Positions 7,703 through 16,681 of a stretch of DNA of 64,000 nucleotides are shown one piece after another. A program made the translations under genes and the position numbers. The DNA is from an uncultured Muribaculaceae bacterium (GTDB lineage: Bacteria; Bacteroidota; Bacteroidia; Bacteroidales; Muribaculaceae): positions 1 to 64,000 of the forward strand of contig CAJUMR010000001.1 in the NCBI GenBank assembly GCA_910587475.1. Direction: 5' to 3'. The notes under the pieces were generated by a model. That model searched no databases, was not told the DNA's origin, and worked only from the letters and a program-made list of their open reading frames with translations. Every line of letters starts with the position of its first letter. Position 1 is the stretch's first letter.

Positions 7703-9634
7703 ATGACAGACGGCTTTTTCCGTGTCGCTTCGGCGATTCCGGCGGTTCAGCCGGCCGACGTCGAAGCCAACACATTGTCGATAATAGGCATGATTGATGA
7801 TCTTGCCGCCCGCAAGGCAGAACTGGTGGTGTTTCCTGAAACATGTATCACCGGTTATACGTGCGGTGATCTTTTCCATAATTCGACATTGATAGACTCT
7901 GTCGGCGAATCGGTGAGGAAAATATGCGCGGCAACTTCGCGCGAAGATTCGCCGTTGGTCATTGTCGGCGCTCCGTATGTTGTCGGAGGAGTCATGTACA
8001 ATTGTGCGTTTGCGATCCGCGGGCGCGTGCATGCTGTGATCCCTAAGACTTACATACCTAATTACAATGAGTTTTATGAGAAACGATGGTGGACATCTGC
8101 GCCCGATCGACAGATGAGCTGTGTGGCTCCTGACGGCCGCGAGGTGCCGTTCGGAGTGGCGACTCTTCTTGAGATAGACGGTGTGAAAATTGGAGTGGAG
8201 ATCTGCGAGGATCTTTGGACTCCCGTGCCGCCGAGCTGCAATGCGGCGATGGCCGGCGCACAGGTGATCGTCAATCTCTCTGCCAGTGATGATCTTATCG
8301 GGAAATATACATATCTCCGTAATCTTGTAAGCCAACAGTCGGCCCGCTGCAAATGTGTCTATGTCTATTCATCGGCAGGCTATGGCGAGTCGTCGACCGA
8401 CCTTGTTTTCGACGGCAAGGCATTTGTGGTCGAAAATGGAGCGATGCTTGCCGAGAACAAGCGGTGGCAACGCGGCCCGCAGTCAGTGGTGGCTGATGTT
8501 GATATTGAAGCCATAGACCGCGACAGGCTGCATGTCGGATCGTTTGCCGATTGTCGTCGTCGCAATGCGGTCATTGATTATGAGATTGTTGATTGCGGCA
8601 AATCGGTCAAGCGCGATGGCAAATTGCTTCGCAAGGTCAATCCACATCCGTTTGCACCTGTAGAAGATGAAACATTCGATGCACGCTGTGAAGAAATAAT
8701 CAACATACAGGTCGCCGGTTTGTGTCGCCGTCTCGAATTTACGAAGTGCCGCAACCTTGTGGTCGGTATATCGGGAGGCCTCGATTCTACGCTTGCATTG
8801 TTGATTGCAGTCAGAGCTTTCGACACACTTGGTATTGACCGCAAAGGAATCTGTGGTGTGACTATGCCCGGTTACGGAACGACTGGCCGCACACATCGCA
8901 ATGCCGTAGACTTGATGAATTGTCTCGGAGTTTCGACCCGTGAGATTTCAATAGTACCGGCTGTCGAACAGCATTTCGCCGATATCGGTCATGACCCGGC
9001 TGTACACGATGTGACATATGAAAATTCTCAAGCGCGAGAGCGCACACAGTTGCTGATGGATATTGCCAATCAACTCGGTGGCATGGTGCTCGGCACCGGC
9101 GATCTTTCGGAGCTTGCGCTCGGATGGGCAACCTATAACGGCGACCATATGTCGATGTACGGTGTGAATTCGGGCGTTCCCAAAACATTGGTCGTGCATC
9201 TGACGCGTCATTTCGCCAACAGTGGAGCTGTCGACGCTGCGTGTCGGGAAACCTTGCTTGACATTATCGATACACCGATCAGTCCGGAATTGATTCCGGC
9301 AGAGAACGATGGTTCGATAAAGCAGAAGACCGAAGATCTCGTCGGACCATATGAGCTTCATGATTTTTTCCTGTATTACACTCTGCGGTTCGGATTCACT
9401 CCGTCGCGGATATTCCTTCTTGCGCTCAATGCGTTTGACGGAATGTATGACCGCGAAGTTATAAAGCATTGGATGACTGTGTTCTTCCGCCGCTTTTTCA
9501 ACCAACAGTTCAAGCGTTCGTGCCTTCCTGATGGTCCTAAAGTCGGATCGGTTTGCCTGTCGCCGCGAGGAGACTGGCGCATGCCGTCTGACGCCTCAGC
9601 ATCGCTTTGGCTCAAAGAATGTGAGAATTTATAA
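7703..9634 (+). CDS. nadE: Glutamine-dependent NAD+ synthetase
   Basis: This 643-residue two-domain enzyme amidates nicotinic acid adenine dinucleotide, the last step of NAD synthesis. The N-terminal nitrilase-type glutaminase domain (about 1-290) shows the Glu in VVFPETCITGY, the Lys in IPKTYIPNYNEF and the Cys in GVEICEDLW. The C-terminal synthetase domain has the ATP pyrophosphatase loop SGGLDST and the GTGDLSELALGWATY stretch. Length and architecture match the glutamine-using form rather than the short ammonia-dependent one. It starts 5 bp after kdsA, so the two are probably cotranscribed, and it ends before a strong hairpin pair. Confidence 0.96.
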   Translation: MTDGFFRVASAIPAVQPADVEANTLSIIGMIDDLAARKAELVVFPETCITGYTCGDLFHNSTLIDSVGESVRKICAATSREDSPLVIVGAPYVVGGVMYNCAFAIRGRVHAVIPKTYIPNYNEFYEKRWWTSAPDRQMSCVAPDGREVPFGVATLLEIDGVKIGVEICEDLWTPVPPSCNAAMAGAQVIVNLSASDDLIGKYTYLRNLVSQQSARCKCVYVYSSAGYGESSTDLVFDGKAFVVENGAMLAENKRWQRGPQSVVADVDIEAIDRDRLHVGSFADCRRRNAVIDYEIVDCGKSVKRDGKLLRKVNPHPFAPVEDETFDARCEEIINIQVAGLCRRLEFTKCRNLVVGISGGLDSTLALLIAVRAFDTLGIDRKGICGVTMPGYGTTGRTHRNAVDLMNCLGVSTREISIVPAVEQHFADIGHDPAVHDVTYENSQARERTQLLMDIANQLGGMVLGTGDLSELALGWATYNGDHMSMYGVNSGVPKTLVVHLTRHFANSGAVDAACRETLLDIIDTPISPELIPAENDGSIKQKTEDLVGPYELHDFFLYYTLRFGFTPSRIFLLALNAFDGMYDREVIKHWMTVFFRRFFNQQFKRSCLPDGPKVGSVCLSPRGDWRMPSDASASLWLKECENL

Positions 9635-9664
9635 GGACAATTATTGCGATAAATCAAACCAAAC

Positions 9665-9710
9665 CAGACCTTCGGAAGCTGCGATAGAGATGTCGCCCTC
9701 CGAAGGTCTG
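9665..9710. repeat. Perfect 12-bp inverted repeat between nadE and guaA
   Basis: CAGACCTTCGGA (9665-9676) pairs with TCCGAAGGTCTG (9699-9710) around a 22-nt loop. No T tract follows directly. It sits just upstream of a classical terminator, so nadE transcripts would end with two successive hairpins. Confidence 0.65.
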
Positions 9711-9716
9711 CGTTAT

Positions 9717-9764
9717 AAAAAAACAGACTCCGAAGCCATTAAACGTCGGAGTCTGTTTTTTATT
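9717..9764. terminator. Bidirectional rho-independent terminator (nadE / guaA)
   Basis: The stem AAACAGACTCCGA / TCGGAGTCTGTTT (9721-9733 and 9746-9758) is flanked by an A run on the left and a T run on the right. It can therefore terminate nadE on plus and guaA on minus. Confidence 0.88.
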
Positions 9765-9788
9765 TATGCTAATAGGCTGGTTTGCAGC

Positions 9789-11312
9789 TTATTCCCATTC
9801 TATCGTGGATGGTGGTTTTGAGGAGATGTCGTAGCAGACGCGGTTGACGCCGCGGACTTGATTGATGATGTCGTTGGACACTTTTGCAAGAAATTCGTAG
9901 GGGAGGTGTGCCCAGTCGGCGGTCATGGCGTCGGTAGATGTGACAGCTCGGAGAGCTACGGCGCGTTCGTAGGTGCGTTCGTCGCCCATGACTCCAACGC
10001 TTTGAACCGGAAGGAGTATTACACCGGCTTGCCATACTTGATCGTAGAGTCCCCAGTCGCGGAGACCCTGTATGAAAATGTGGTCGGCTTCTTGGAGGAT
10101 GCTGACTTTTTCAGGGGTAATGTCGCCGAGGATGCGCACTGCAAGACCGGGGCCGGGGAATGGATGGCGTTTGATAAGGTGGTCGGGCATGCCGAGTGAG
10201 CGACCTACTGCGCGCACTTCGTCTTTGAAAAGAAGGCGGAGAGGTTCGCAGAGTTTGAGGTTCATCTTTTCGGGAAGGCCGCCGACATTGTGGTGACTCT
10301 TGATCACTGTGCCGGTGATTGACAGAGACTCGATGCAGTCGGGGTAGATTGTGCCTTGGGCGAGCCATTTCACGTCTTTGATCTTGTGGGCTTCTTCGTC
10401 GAAAACGTCAATGAAGCCTTTTCCTATGATCTTGCGTTTGCGTTCGGGATCGGTGACTCCGGCAAGTTCGCTGAAGAAGCGTTCGGATGCGTCGACACCG
10501 ATAACGTTTAGACCGAGACATTCGTAGTCGTGGAGCACGTTTTTGAATTCGTCCTTGCGCAGCATGCCGTGGTCGACAAAGATACAGGTGAGGTTCTTGC
10601 CGATCGCACGATTGAGAAGCACTGCAGCGACAGATGAGTCTACACCACCGCTCAGACCAAGCACGACTTTATCATCGCCAAGCTGCTGGCGCAGAGAAGC
10701 GACAGTCGAGTCGATGAATGACTCTGCGCTCCAGTCCTGCGAAGATCCGCAGATGCCTACGACGAAGTTCTTGAGCAATTGTGTGCCGCAGGTGGAGTGG
10801 AACACTTCCGGGTGGAACTGTACGCCCCATGTTTTTTCACCGTTGATGCGGTATGCAGCGATAGCCACTTCTTTGGTTGATGCTATGATGCTGAATGTGT
10901 CGGGTAGTCGGGTGATGGTGTCGCCGTGACTCATCCAGACCTGCGATCCGACCTCGATGTCGCAGAGCAGCGGATCGTTGTTGTCGACTTTCGACAGTAT
11001 CGCGCGGCCATATTCGCGGGATGGAGCTGGTTCGACCGCGCCGCCTGCTTCGTAGGCCATGAGCTGGGCACCGTAGCAGATGCCGAGCACGGGATAATGG
11101 CTGCGTAGTCTGTCGAGTTCGGTCTTGAATGCCTTTTCGTCATAGACGGAGAACGGACTGCCCGACAGGATCACACCGATAACGTCGGGATCATCATAGG
11201 GGAACTTGTTGTAAGGTATAATCTCACAGTAAGTGCTGAGTTCGCGTACGCGTCGACCAATAAGCTGGGTCGTCTGCGAACCGAAATCAAGGATAATGAT
11301 TTTTTCTTGCAT
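9789..11312 (-). CDS. guaA: GMP synthase (glutamine-hydrolysing)
   Basis: This 507-residue enzyme converts XMP to GMP with glutamine and ATP. The class I amidotransferase domain comes first, with the nucleophile in GICYGAQLMAYE and the His-Glu pair in WGVQFHPEVFHS. The ATP-pyrophosphatase domain carries LGLSGGVDSSVAA. The C-terminal dimerisation domain ends with CYDISSKPPSTIEWE, typical of GuaA. The ATG at 11312 is used; a TTG three codons upstream is the only alternative. A full Bacteroidetes-type promoter precedes it and a shared terminator follows. Confidence 0.97.
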   Translation of the reverse strand: MQEKIIILDFGSQTTQLIGRRVRELSTYCEIIPYNKFPYDDPDVIGVILSGSPFSVYDEKAFKTELDRLRSHYPVLGICYGAQLMAYEAGGAVEPAPSREYGRAILSKVDNNDPLLCDIEVGSQVWMSHGDTITRLPDTFSIIASTKEVAIAAYRINGEKTWGVQFHPEVFHSTCGTQLLKNFVVGICGSSQDWSAESFIDSTVASLRQQLGDDKVVLGLSGGVDSSVAAVLLNRAIGKNLTCIFVDHGMLRKDEFKNVLHDYECLGLNVIGVDASERFFSELAGVTDPERKRKIIGKGFIDVFDEEAHKIKDVKWLAQGTIYPDCIESLSITGTVIKSHHNVGGLPEKMNLKLCEPLRLLFKDEVRAVGRSLGMPDHLIKRHPFPGPGLAVRILGDITPEKVSILQEADHIFIQGLRDWGLYDQVWQAGVILLPVQSVGVMGDERTYERAVALRAVTSTDAMTADWAHLPYEFLAKVSNDIINQVRGVNRVCYDISSKPPSTIEWE

Positions 11313-11355
11313 ATGAGTCAATGAGGTTGGCCGCGAGCGGCTGTGAACTATAGTG

Positions 11356-11386
11356 CAAAGTTACATCAATTCCGCCGATTGTCAAA
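11356..11386 (-). promoter_or_regulatory. guaA promoter, both boxes present
   Basis: On minus, TTTG (11383-11386) is followed after exactly 19 nt by TAACTTTG (11356-11363), an excellent match to the Bacteroidetes vegetative promoter. The guaA ATG is 43 bp downstream. Confidence 0.75.
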
Positions 11387-11437
11387 GTGTGATGTGCCAT
11401 TAAACAATGTAGGCGCATCAAATTTGTCTTTTCAATC

Positions 11438-11499
11438 AAAAAAATAGAAACCTGCAATGTCGCGAGACTTTATTTCGGTGTGCGACGATTGCAGGTTTC
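11438..11499 (-). terminator. Terminator of the peptidase-hydrolase operon
   Basis: A long stem (left arm about 11447-11464 starting GAAACCTGCAAT, right arm 11482-11499) carries one bulged base. On minus it is followed by TA and a seven-T run (11438-11444). It lies 28 bp downstream of the last gene of the operon. Confidence 0.8.
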
Positions 11500-11526
11500 T
11501 TAAATCTGTTTTTATGAGTCTGTCGG

Positions 11527-12252
11527 TCAGAATTCAGCAGATTCGTCGGGGCGTGTCAGACACAGCATCCTGGTTGCGACCTGACGAGTGAATGGATATG
11601 CAGCGAAATTACATGCTTTGTCCGACGAGTCGTGAGTGTGGTAGGGGACAAATGTTGCAACGTTGACTTTTTCGAGGAACAGTGTAGCGCCCATGGCAAA
11701 GTCGGGACCATCGATTGTGTCTACAGCCATCATGGCAAGATCGAAAGATGGTTGCTCTGATGCGATGCGGTTGATGGCCACTTTGAATTTTTCATTGAAT
11801 TTGGCAATTTCGGTCGGGGCATTGTCGTTGTGCGACAGAGGTTCTCCGAGCTCTCCGGCATGGAATATGTGTTTGCCATCCGACGTTGTGACTGCAAAGC
11901 TGCATCCTTTGCCTGTTGTTCCGTAAGCTTTTACATTGATGCCGCCAAGCTGGTCTTCGAGGCTGTCACCCGGACTCATCCAGTTGATCGGCATGTCGAA
12001 ATGGACATCTTTGTCTACTATGTCGTTGCTTAGGATATAGAGTCGACGGTGATTTTGTCCGAGATTGAAAATGTCGTGGCTGAAATGGTCGTGATGACGG
12101 TGAGATACGAAAAACACAACTGGAGTGTCGGGGTTGTGTTCGAGAGCTTTCACGACCTTGTGGGCCGGATCGCGGTAATAATCGAAGACCATGATGACAT
12201 CGGCGTTCTTGATCATGAAGCCGCTATGGTCGAGATAGGTGATCTGATTCAT
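11527..12252 (-). CDS. MBL-fold metallo-hydrolase (UlaG-like)
   Basis: A 241-residue protein of the metallo-beta-lactamase superfamily. The zinc-binding signature SHRHHDHFSHD follows the first beta-strands (YLDHSGFMIKN), and later His and Asp residues occur in IFHAGELGEP and AVDTIDGPDFAMG. The sequence is closest in feel to UlaG/YtnP-type hydrolases, but the substrate is unknown. The ATG at 12252 is chosen over a TTG at 12291 that would run into the upstream gene; the gap to the upstream gene is then 35 bp. It is the last gene of a four-gene operon with a second MBL protein, a lipoprotein and a prolyl oligopeptidase. Confidence 0.85.
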   Translation of the reverse strand: MNQITYLDHSGFMIKNADVIMVFDYYRDPAHKVVKALEHNPDTPVVFFVSHRHHDHFSHDIFNLGQNHRRLYILSNDIVDKDVHFDMPINWMSPGDSLEDQLGGINVKAYGTTGKGCSFAVTTSDGKHIFHAGELGEPLSHNDNAPTEIAKFNEKFKVAINRIASEQPSFDLAMMAVDTIDGPDFAMGATLFLEKVNVATFVPYHTHDSSDKACNFAAYPFTRQVATRMLCLTRPDESAEF

Positions 12253-12287
12253 AACAAAGTGTTGTTTATGCGTTAATGTTCTAAATG

Positions 12288-13058
12288 TCAATCAGGAATC
12301 ATGACAGTCAGACCATCGGTCGCAATAGCAACGTTGTCGGGCAACATCCGGCTTGTCGGGTCGATCAGCCCCATGTCGTGGCTCAGGTGGGTCAGGAATG
12401 CCTGTCGAGGATTCACTGCCTTAATAACATCGAGAGCTTGCCGGAGGTTCATGTGTGACATGTGGGGTTCGTGACGCAGGGCATTGATGACGAGTGTATC
12501 GATATGGCGTATTTTGTCGAGAGTTGTGTCAGGCATCTGTGAGCAGTCGGTAATGTAGGCAAGATTGCCGATGCGGAAACCTATAATAGGTAGCTTTGCG
12601 TGCATGACAGGCAAGGGGGTGACTTCTACGCCGTCGACACGGAAATTTTCGTCCGGCGATATGGTGTGGATATCGAATGTCGGTACACCCGGGTATAGAT
12701 GCTTGCGAAAGCAGTAGGGCACCCGGTCGCGAAGATCCTGCGCCACGTCGGCGAGACAATAGACGGGGAATGATTTAGGGTGACAATAGGGTCGCATGTC
12801 ATCGATGCCTCCGACATGGTCGTAATGGGAGTGGGTTATAAGCAGAGCCGAGAGTTCGGGCGCTCCGGCTCGTAAAATCTGCTGTCGGAAGTCAGGTCCG
12901 CAGTCGATCAGTAGCCGGCAAGAGGGGTTTACTTCCACCAAAGCCGATGCGCGCAGGCGTTTTTCGCGCTGATCTGTAGATGTGCAGACCTGACAGTTGC
13001 ATCCGATCTGAGGGACGCCTGTCGATGTGCCGGTGCCGAGAAATGTAAGTATCATCAT
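12288..13058 (-). CDS. MBL-fold metallo-hydrolase (PhnP-like)
   Basis: 256 residues starting MMILTFLGTGTSTGVPQIG, the opening of PhnP/RNase Z-like MBL proteins. It carries a Cys cluster GCNCQVC, the metal motif THSHYDHVGG, and distal His residues in FLTHLSHDMG. Family members are phosphodiesterases or hydrolases, and many Bacteroidetes copies are of unknown substrate. The ATG at 13058 overlaps the TGA of the upstream lipoprotein gene in ATGA, which fixes the start and implies coupled translation. A longer upstream frame lies inside the neighbour and is rejected. Confidence 0.88.
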   Translation of the reverse strand: MMILTFLGTGTSTGVPQIGCNCQVCTSTDQREKRLRASALVEVNPSCRLLIDCGPDFRQQILRAGAPELSALLITHSHYDHVGGIDDMRPYCHPKSFPVYCLADVAQDLRDRVPYCFRKHLYPGVPTFDIHTISPDENFRVDGVEVTPLPVMHAKLPIIGFRIGNLAYITDCSQMPDTTLDKIRHIDTLVINALRHEPHMSHMNLRQALDVIKAVNPRQAFLTHLSHDMGLIDPTSRMLPDNVAIATDGLTVMIPD

Positions 13059-13993
13059 ATGCGGAAACGGGTTAATATGCCGTCTTCGAAAATCAAGTAC
13101 AGTCCGTCGTCGTAGCTCCATTGCTCGACGATGGCATTTATCACTGGAATGGTGCGCAGGCTGTTAGGCGCTCCGAGGGCGAGCCTGCATTCGTCGCGGG
13201 TCATGCCGGTTGTGACACGGCTGTTCATGATCAGTTGCCATGTCTCGTCGGTGATCTGCGGATAACGCTTGCGAGGATCTTCGAAGTTGAACACGGTGTT
13301 GAAATTGCGAGTTGCCGCACGGTCTTCGCCGAAGGTCATGGGGATCCAGTATTCACTATCTCCATTCTCAGGCAGGAAGTACACGCGCAGGGGATAGATG
13401 TATGTGCCAGGCTCAACGTGGGTGACTGTCACCGGCACATGACGCTTGCCGGTAAAGGCTTTGTCGTCGGTAGCCGAGAACCATTTGGGAGTGCTGATGT
13501 AGAACGTTTTTGATTTCATTGTCGAGTCGACGCGGTTGACGATAGAACGTTCTACTGTGAATGGTATTTCAAGTTTGTTGCGCCGGGCTATTTCAGTGGG
13601 GGGAGTGTTGATGCGATATTGGAGATTGCCATTACGACCTGGAGTCGTAAAGACAATGATTGTGGCATCGTCGCCTGTCACAGCCGGCACCTCGTCAATG
13701 CGCTGGAAAATCAGGTCGTGGCCATTCAGCGAATCGCAGTCGGCGTCGCCCGGCATGAATATTATAGAAATTTTATCGTCGGTCACGAAAAAACGCTTTC
13801 CCGGCATCCAGTCGGCCGGACGCTCAGGAGTGATGTCGGACAGATAGATCTGCTCGGGAGTGAGGTTGGCTGCATCGCGTTTGCGTACGTCGCCTGTCGA
13901 TATACGCGGTGTACTCTCGATTCCGGTGAAACAAGAGTTGAAAAGCGCCGCCAGAAAGGCGGCGCTGATTATTGCTGGAATTTGTCTGATCAC
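13055..13993 (-). CDS. Hypothetical lipoprotein with C-terminal SmpA/BamE-like motif
   Basis: A 312-residue predicted lipoprotein (signal peptide with a Cys near residue 21, FNSC). No family is recognised for the bulk of the protein. Near the C-terminus, TTGMTRDECRLALGAPNSL resembles the GMTxxEvxxxLGxP motif of SmpA/OmlA (BamE-like) folds, followed by EQWSYDDGLYLIFEDGIL. This could be a small lipoprotein module fused to a unique N-terminal domain. The start is GTG at 13993, overlapping the TGA of the peptidase gene in GTGA; the downstream MBL gene overlaps its stop likewise. Function unknown. Confidence 0.75.
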   Translation of the reverse strand: MIRQIPAIISAAFLAALFNSCFTGIESTPRISTGDVRKRDAANLTPEQIYLSDITPERPADWMPGKRFFVTDDKISIIFMPGDADCDSLNGHDLIFQRIDEVPAVTGDDATIIVFTTPGRNGNLQYRINTPPTEIARRNKLEIPFTVERSIVNRVDSTMKSKTFYISTPKWFSATDDKAFTGKRHVPVTVTHVEPGTYIYPLRVYFLPENGDSEYWIPMTFGEDRAATRNFNTVFNFEDPRKRYPQITDETWQLIMNSRVTTGMTRDECRLALGAPNSLRTIPVINAIVEQWSYDDGLYLIFEDGILTRFRI

Positions 13994-16128
13994 TTTTCAA
14001 CGGGTGTTAGGCCCATGTTGTGGAAGATGAAAGAATAAATGTCGGCATACTCGTCGATGACTTTCGCAATCGGTTTACCTGCTCCATGGCCGGCTTTGCT
14101 GTCGATGCGAATCAACTTTGGCTGGTCGCCTGTGTCAGCAGCCTGAAGTGTGGCTGCATATTTGAATGAGTGTGCCGGAACAACGCGGTCGTCGTGGTCA
14201 GCAGTGGTGACCATGATTGCGGGATAGGGGGTACCGTCGTTTTTGATAGTGTGGACGGGTGAATAAGCAAGCAGGTACTCCGCCATTTCGGGAGAGTCAG
14301 CTGATGTGCCGTAATCGTGTGCCCAGTTCCATCCGATTGTGAACAGATGGTAGCGCATCATGTCCATTACTCCGACGCGAGGGATTGCAACTTTGAACAG
14401 GTCGGGTCGCATGTTGGTGACAGCGCCGACAAGCAGACCGCCGTTGCTACCGCCTTCGATGGCGATAAGGTCGGGGTTTGTCCATCCTTCATTGATCATG
14501 TATTCTGCTGCGGCAATGAAGTCGTTGAAAACGTTGAGTTTCTGTTGCTTTGTGCCGGCAAGATGCCATGCTTCGCCATACTCGCCACCACCGCGAAGAT
14601 TGGTCTGGGCATAGATGCCTCCATTTTCGAGCCACAGGAGACGATTGGCCGAAAACGATGGGTTGAGAGTGATGTTGAAGCCTCCGTAGCCATAGAGGTA
14701 AACGGGGTTGGATCCGTTGCGTTCGAGCCCTTTCTTGTAGGTGAGGAACATCGGGATCTTAGTGCCGTCGGCTGACGGGTAGAACACCTGTTCGGTGACA
14801 TAGTCGTCGGGATTGAATCCCTGAAGCTCGGTGGTGCGGAACAAGTTGCTTTCACCCGAATTGACATCGTATCTGTAGATTGACGATGGATAGGTGAACG
14901 ATGAGAATGAGTAAAAAGCTTCTGAACTCTTAGGATCGGTAGAGAATCTGAGAGTGCCGAATGTCGGAAGTGTTATTTCTCTGACTGGTGTGCCGTCGAC
15001 GTTGTAGACATAAGCATGGTGGGATGCGTCTTTGTCGTAGGTCAGGATCAGTTTGTCGCCTGCAAATTGCGCTCCGACAAGAACTGCCTCTTTGTTCTCG
15101 GGGATGAGGTCTTTCCAGTTGCTTCGTTGCGGAGCCTTGATGTCGGCGGTCACGATGCGGTTCATCGGCGCGTCGGCAGAAGTGTAGATATAGAGTTTTC
15201 CGTTGCGGGAGTCGATAACACTGATTTCGTTGTCCTGCGATTCCTCTATAGTCACCCAATCAGCTCCGGGAGTCTTGAGATCTTTCACATACAGGGAATT
15301 GCCGTTGCCGGCACCTCCACCCATGACGATGAGTGTCGACTCGTCGCTGGTTATATCAACGCTATGGAAGTGGAGCGGTTCGTTTTTGTTTTCATAAACG
15401 ACCACGTCTTCGCTCTGAGGAGTTCCGAGTTTGTGGAAGTAGACTTTGTGGTATTCATTGGCATTTGAAAATTCTTTGCCATCTTCGGGCTTGTTGTATG
15501 CGCTGTAGTAGAAGCCATCGCCGCGCCATGCAGCGCCGGTGAATTTTGCCCATTCGATGTGGTCGTCAAGCAATTGTTTGCTTTCGGTGTCCATGACGTA
15601 AATTTCTGTCCAGTCGCTTCCGCTGCGCGAAATGGTGTAGGCGGTGTATTTACCGTCGTGAGACTGGAACACTCCTGTAAGGGCAACAGTGCCGTCGTCA
15701 GACAGAGAATTTGGATCGAGGAAGACTTCAGCCTCACCGTCAGGAGTATCCGAACGATAGAGAACAGCCTGATTTTGCAGTCCGTCATTTTTGTAGAAAT
15801 AGTATTTGCCGTCATATTCTTTCGCCGGCATACCGATCTTGGGATAGTTGTTGAGCTGTTCAATGCGTTTGCGAACAGAGTTGCGGAACGGTATTTTTGA
15901 CAGATAGTCCTGTGTAACTTTGTTTTCGGCCTCAACCCACGCAAGAGTTGCGGCTGCTGTATCGTTTTCAAGCGGACGATAAGGATCGGCAACCTCATGG
16001 CCGAAGTAGTTATCGACTGTTTGGTCGGTAGGTGCTTGCGGATATGATATTTTTCCGCTTTTTGAGCATGAAGCTACAGAAATGGCCATAATAGCGATTG
16101 CTGGAATTAAAGGTGATCGGTAAGACAT
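13990..16128 (-). CDS. Prolyl oligopeptidase family serine protease (S9A), lipoprotein
   Basis: 712 residues with a lipoprotein signal (VASC near residue 21), so probably membrane-anchored in the periplasm. An N-terminal beta-propeller domain begins at about 30 with the POP opening VADPYRPLEN. The C-terminal alpha/beta hydrolase has Ser about 561 in EGGSNGGLLVG, Asp about 646-647 in DHDDRVVP and His about 681 in KAGHGAGK. Members cleave after proline in short peptides. It is the first gene of a coupled operon with a lipoprotein and two MBL proteins, suggesting peptide processing in the envelope. Length is normal for the family. Confidence 0.94.
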   Translation of the reverse strand: MSYRSPLIPAIAIMAISVASCSKSGKISYPQAPTDQTVDNYFGHEVADPYRPLENDTAAATLAWVEAENKVTQDYLSKIPFRNSVRKRIEQLNNYPKIGMPAKEYDGKYYFYKNDGLQNQAVLYRSDTPDGEAEVFLDPNSLSDDGTVALTGVFQSHDGKYTAYTISRSGSDWTEIYVMDTESKQLLDDHIEWAKFTGAAWRGDGFYYSAYNKPEDGKEFSNANEYHKVYFHKLGTPQSEDVVVYENKNEPLHFHSVDITSDESTLIVMGGGAGNGNSLYVKDLKTPGADWVTIEESQDNEISVIDSRNGKLYIYTSADAPMNRIVTADIKAPQRSNWKDLIPENKEAVLVGAQFAGDKLILTYDKDASHHAYVYNVDGTPVREITLPTFGTLRFSTDPKSSEAFYSFSSFTYPSSIYRYDVNSGESNLFRTTELQGFNPDDYVTEQVFYPSADGTKIPMFLTYKKGLERNGSNPVYLYGYGGFNITLNPSFSANRLLWLENGGIYAQTNLRGGGEYGEAWHLAGTKQQKLNVFNDFIAAAEYMINEGWTNPDLIAIEGGSNGGLLVGAVTNMRPDLFKVAIPRVGVMDMMRYHLFTIGWNWAHDYGTSADSPEMAEYLLAYSPVHTIKNDGTPYPAIMVTTADHDDRVVPAHSFKYAATLQAADTGDQPKLIRIDSKAGHGAGKPIAKVIDEYADIYSFIFHNMGLTPVEK

Positions 16129-16177
16129 AAAAATAATGCAGAGTGGGTTAAAATCGATTTTGATTGATCTATAATTG

Positions 16178-16185
16178 CAAAGTTA
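16178..16185 (-). promoter_or_regulatory. -7 element of the prolyl oligopeptidase operon
   Basis: TAACTTTG on minus, 49 bp before the start codon. A TTG at 16203-16205 lies at 17-nt spacing, slightly short of the usual 19-21. Confidence 0.55.
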
Positions 16186-16345
16186 ATAAATTTGAGCAAT
16201 AACAACCCTGTAACCTATGGTTAAAGTTGATTAACTGACAAATTCCCAACGACTTTTTTGTTTTGGAAGATGAGTGATGAGCTGTCAACAACCCATGATC
16301 TGTGCCGAAAGAAACATTGTCGGTAGAATAGGGGTGCATGGCTGT

Positions 16346-16398
16346 CAATTACAACAAATGCCACCGAGTCATGCGACCGGCGGCATTTGTTGTAATTG
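16346..16398. repeat. 17-bp perfect inverted repeat, 19-nt loop
   Basis: CAATTACAACAAATGCC (16346-16362) pairs with GGCATTTGTTGTAATTG (16382-16398). Neither side has a T tract in the right place for a classical terminator, so its role is open: an RNA stem, a protein site or a small mobile remnant. Confidence 0.75.
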
Positions 16399-16403
16399 GT
16401 TAT

Positions 16404-16435
16404 AAAAAAAATTGATTTGTCTCACGACAAACCAA
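16404..16435 (-). terminator. Rho-independent terminator with GNRA loop and U8
   Basis: Stem GGTTTGTC / GACAAATC plus flanking pairs, loop GTGA on minus, then an eight-T run. It terminates leftward transcription entering from the 17 kb operon or from the promoter at 16475. Confidence 0.75.
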
Positions 16436-16469
16436 TCCAGTTAACCTTAAATCTATACCATGAAAAACA
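16404..16469 (-). ncRNA. Candidate small RNA (orphan promoter-terminator pair)
   Basis: A minus-strand promoter (TTG at 16503-16505, 20 nt, TAACTTTG at 16475-16482) would start transcription near 16469. About 33 nt later comes a 10-bp stem (16412-16421 with 16426-16435, one G-U pair) closed by a GTGA tetraloop and followed by eight T on minus (16404-16411). The predicted product is about 65 nt, with no open frame beyond two codons. Alternatively the hairpin is the distant terminator of the cmk-ispH operon. Confidence 0.35.
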
Positions 16470-16681
16470 CATTGCAAAGTTAATCATGCTGATGTTACCG
16501 TGCAATAGTTTGATGTAGAAATCTGCTTTGAGTTAACATTATTTTGGAAATGGGTGATCTTCAAATGGGGTTTGGTGTTGCAAATTGATTGATTAGTCGT
16601 TAATATCTGTCTTTTTGCAATCAATCACCTTGTGCGCATGCTATTTATAGAAAGCGGCTGCGTTTTGATTCGTTAACATTT

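Larger units (their letters stand above)
16129..16681. other. 553-bp gene-free stretch with promoters, hairpins and a possible sRNA
   Basis: No convincing coding frame. It contains the peptidase promoter (16178), a 17-bp perfect inverted repeat (16346-16398), a minus-strand terminator with U8 (16404-16435), and a separate minus-strand promoter (16475-16505). Together these suggest a short minus-strand transcript between two operons. Confidence 0.5.
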
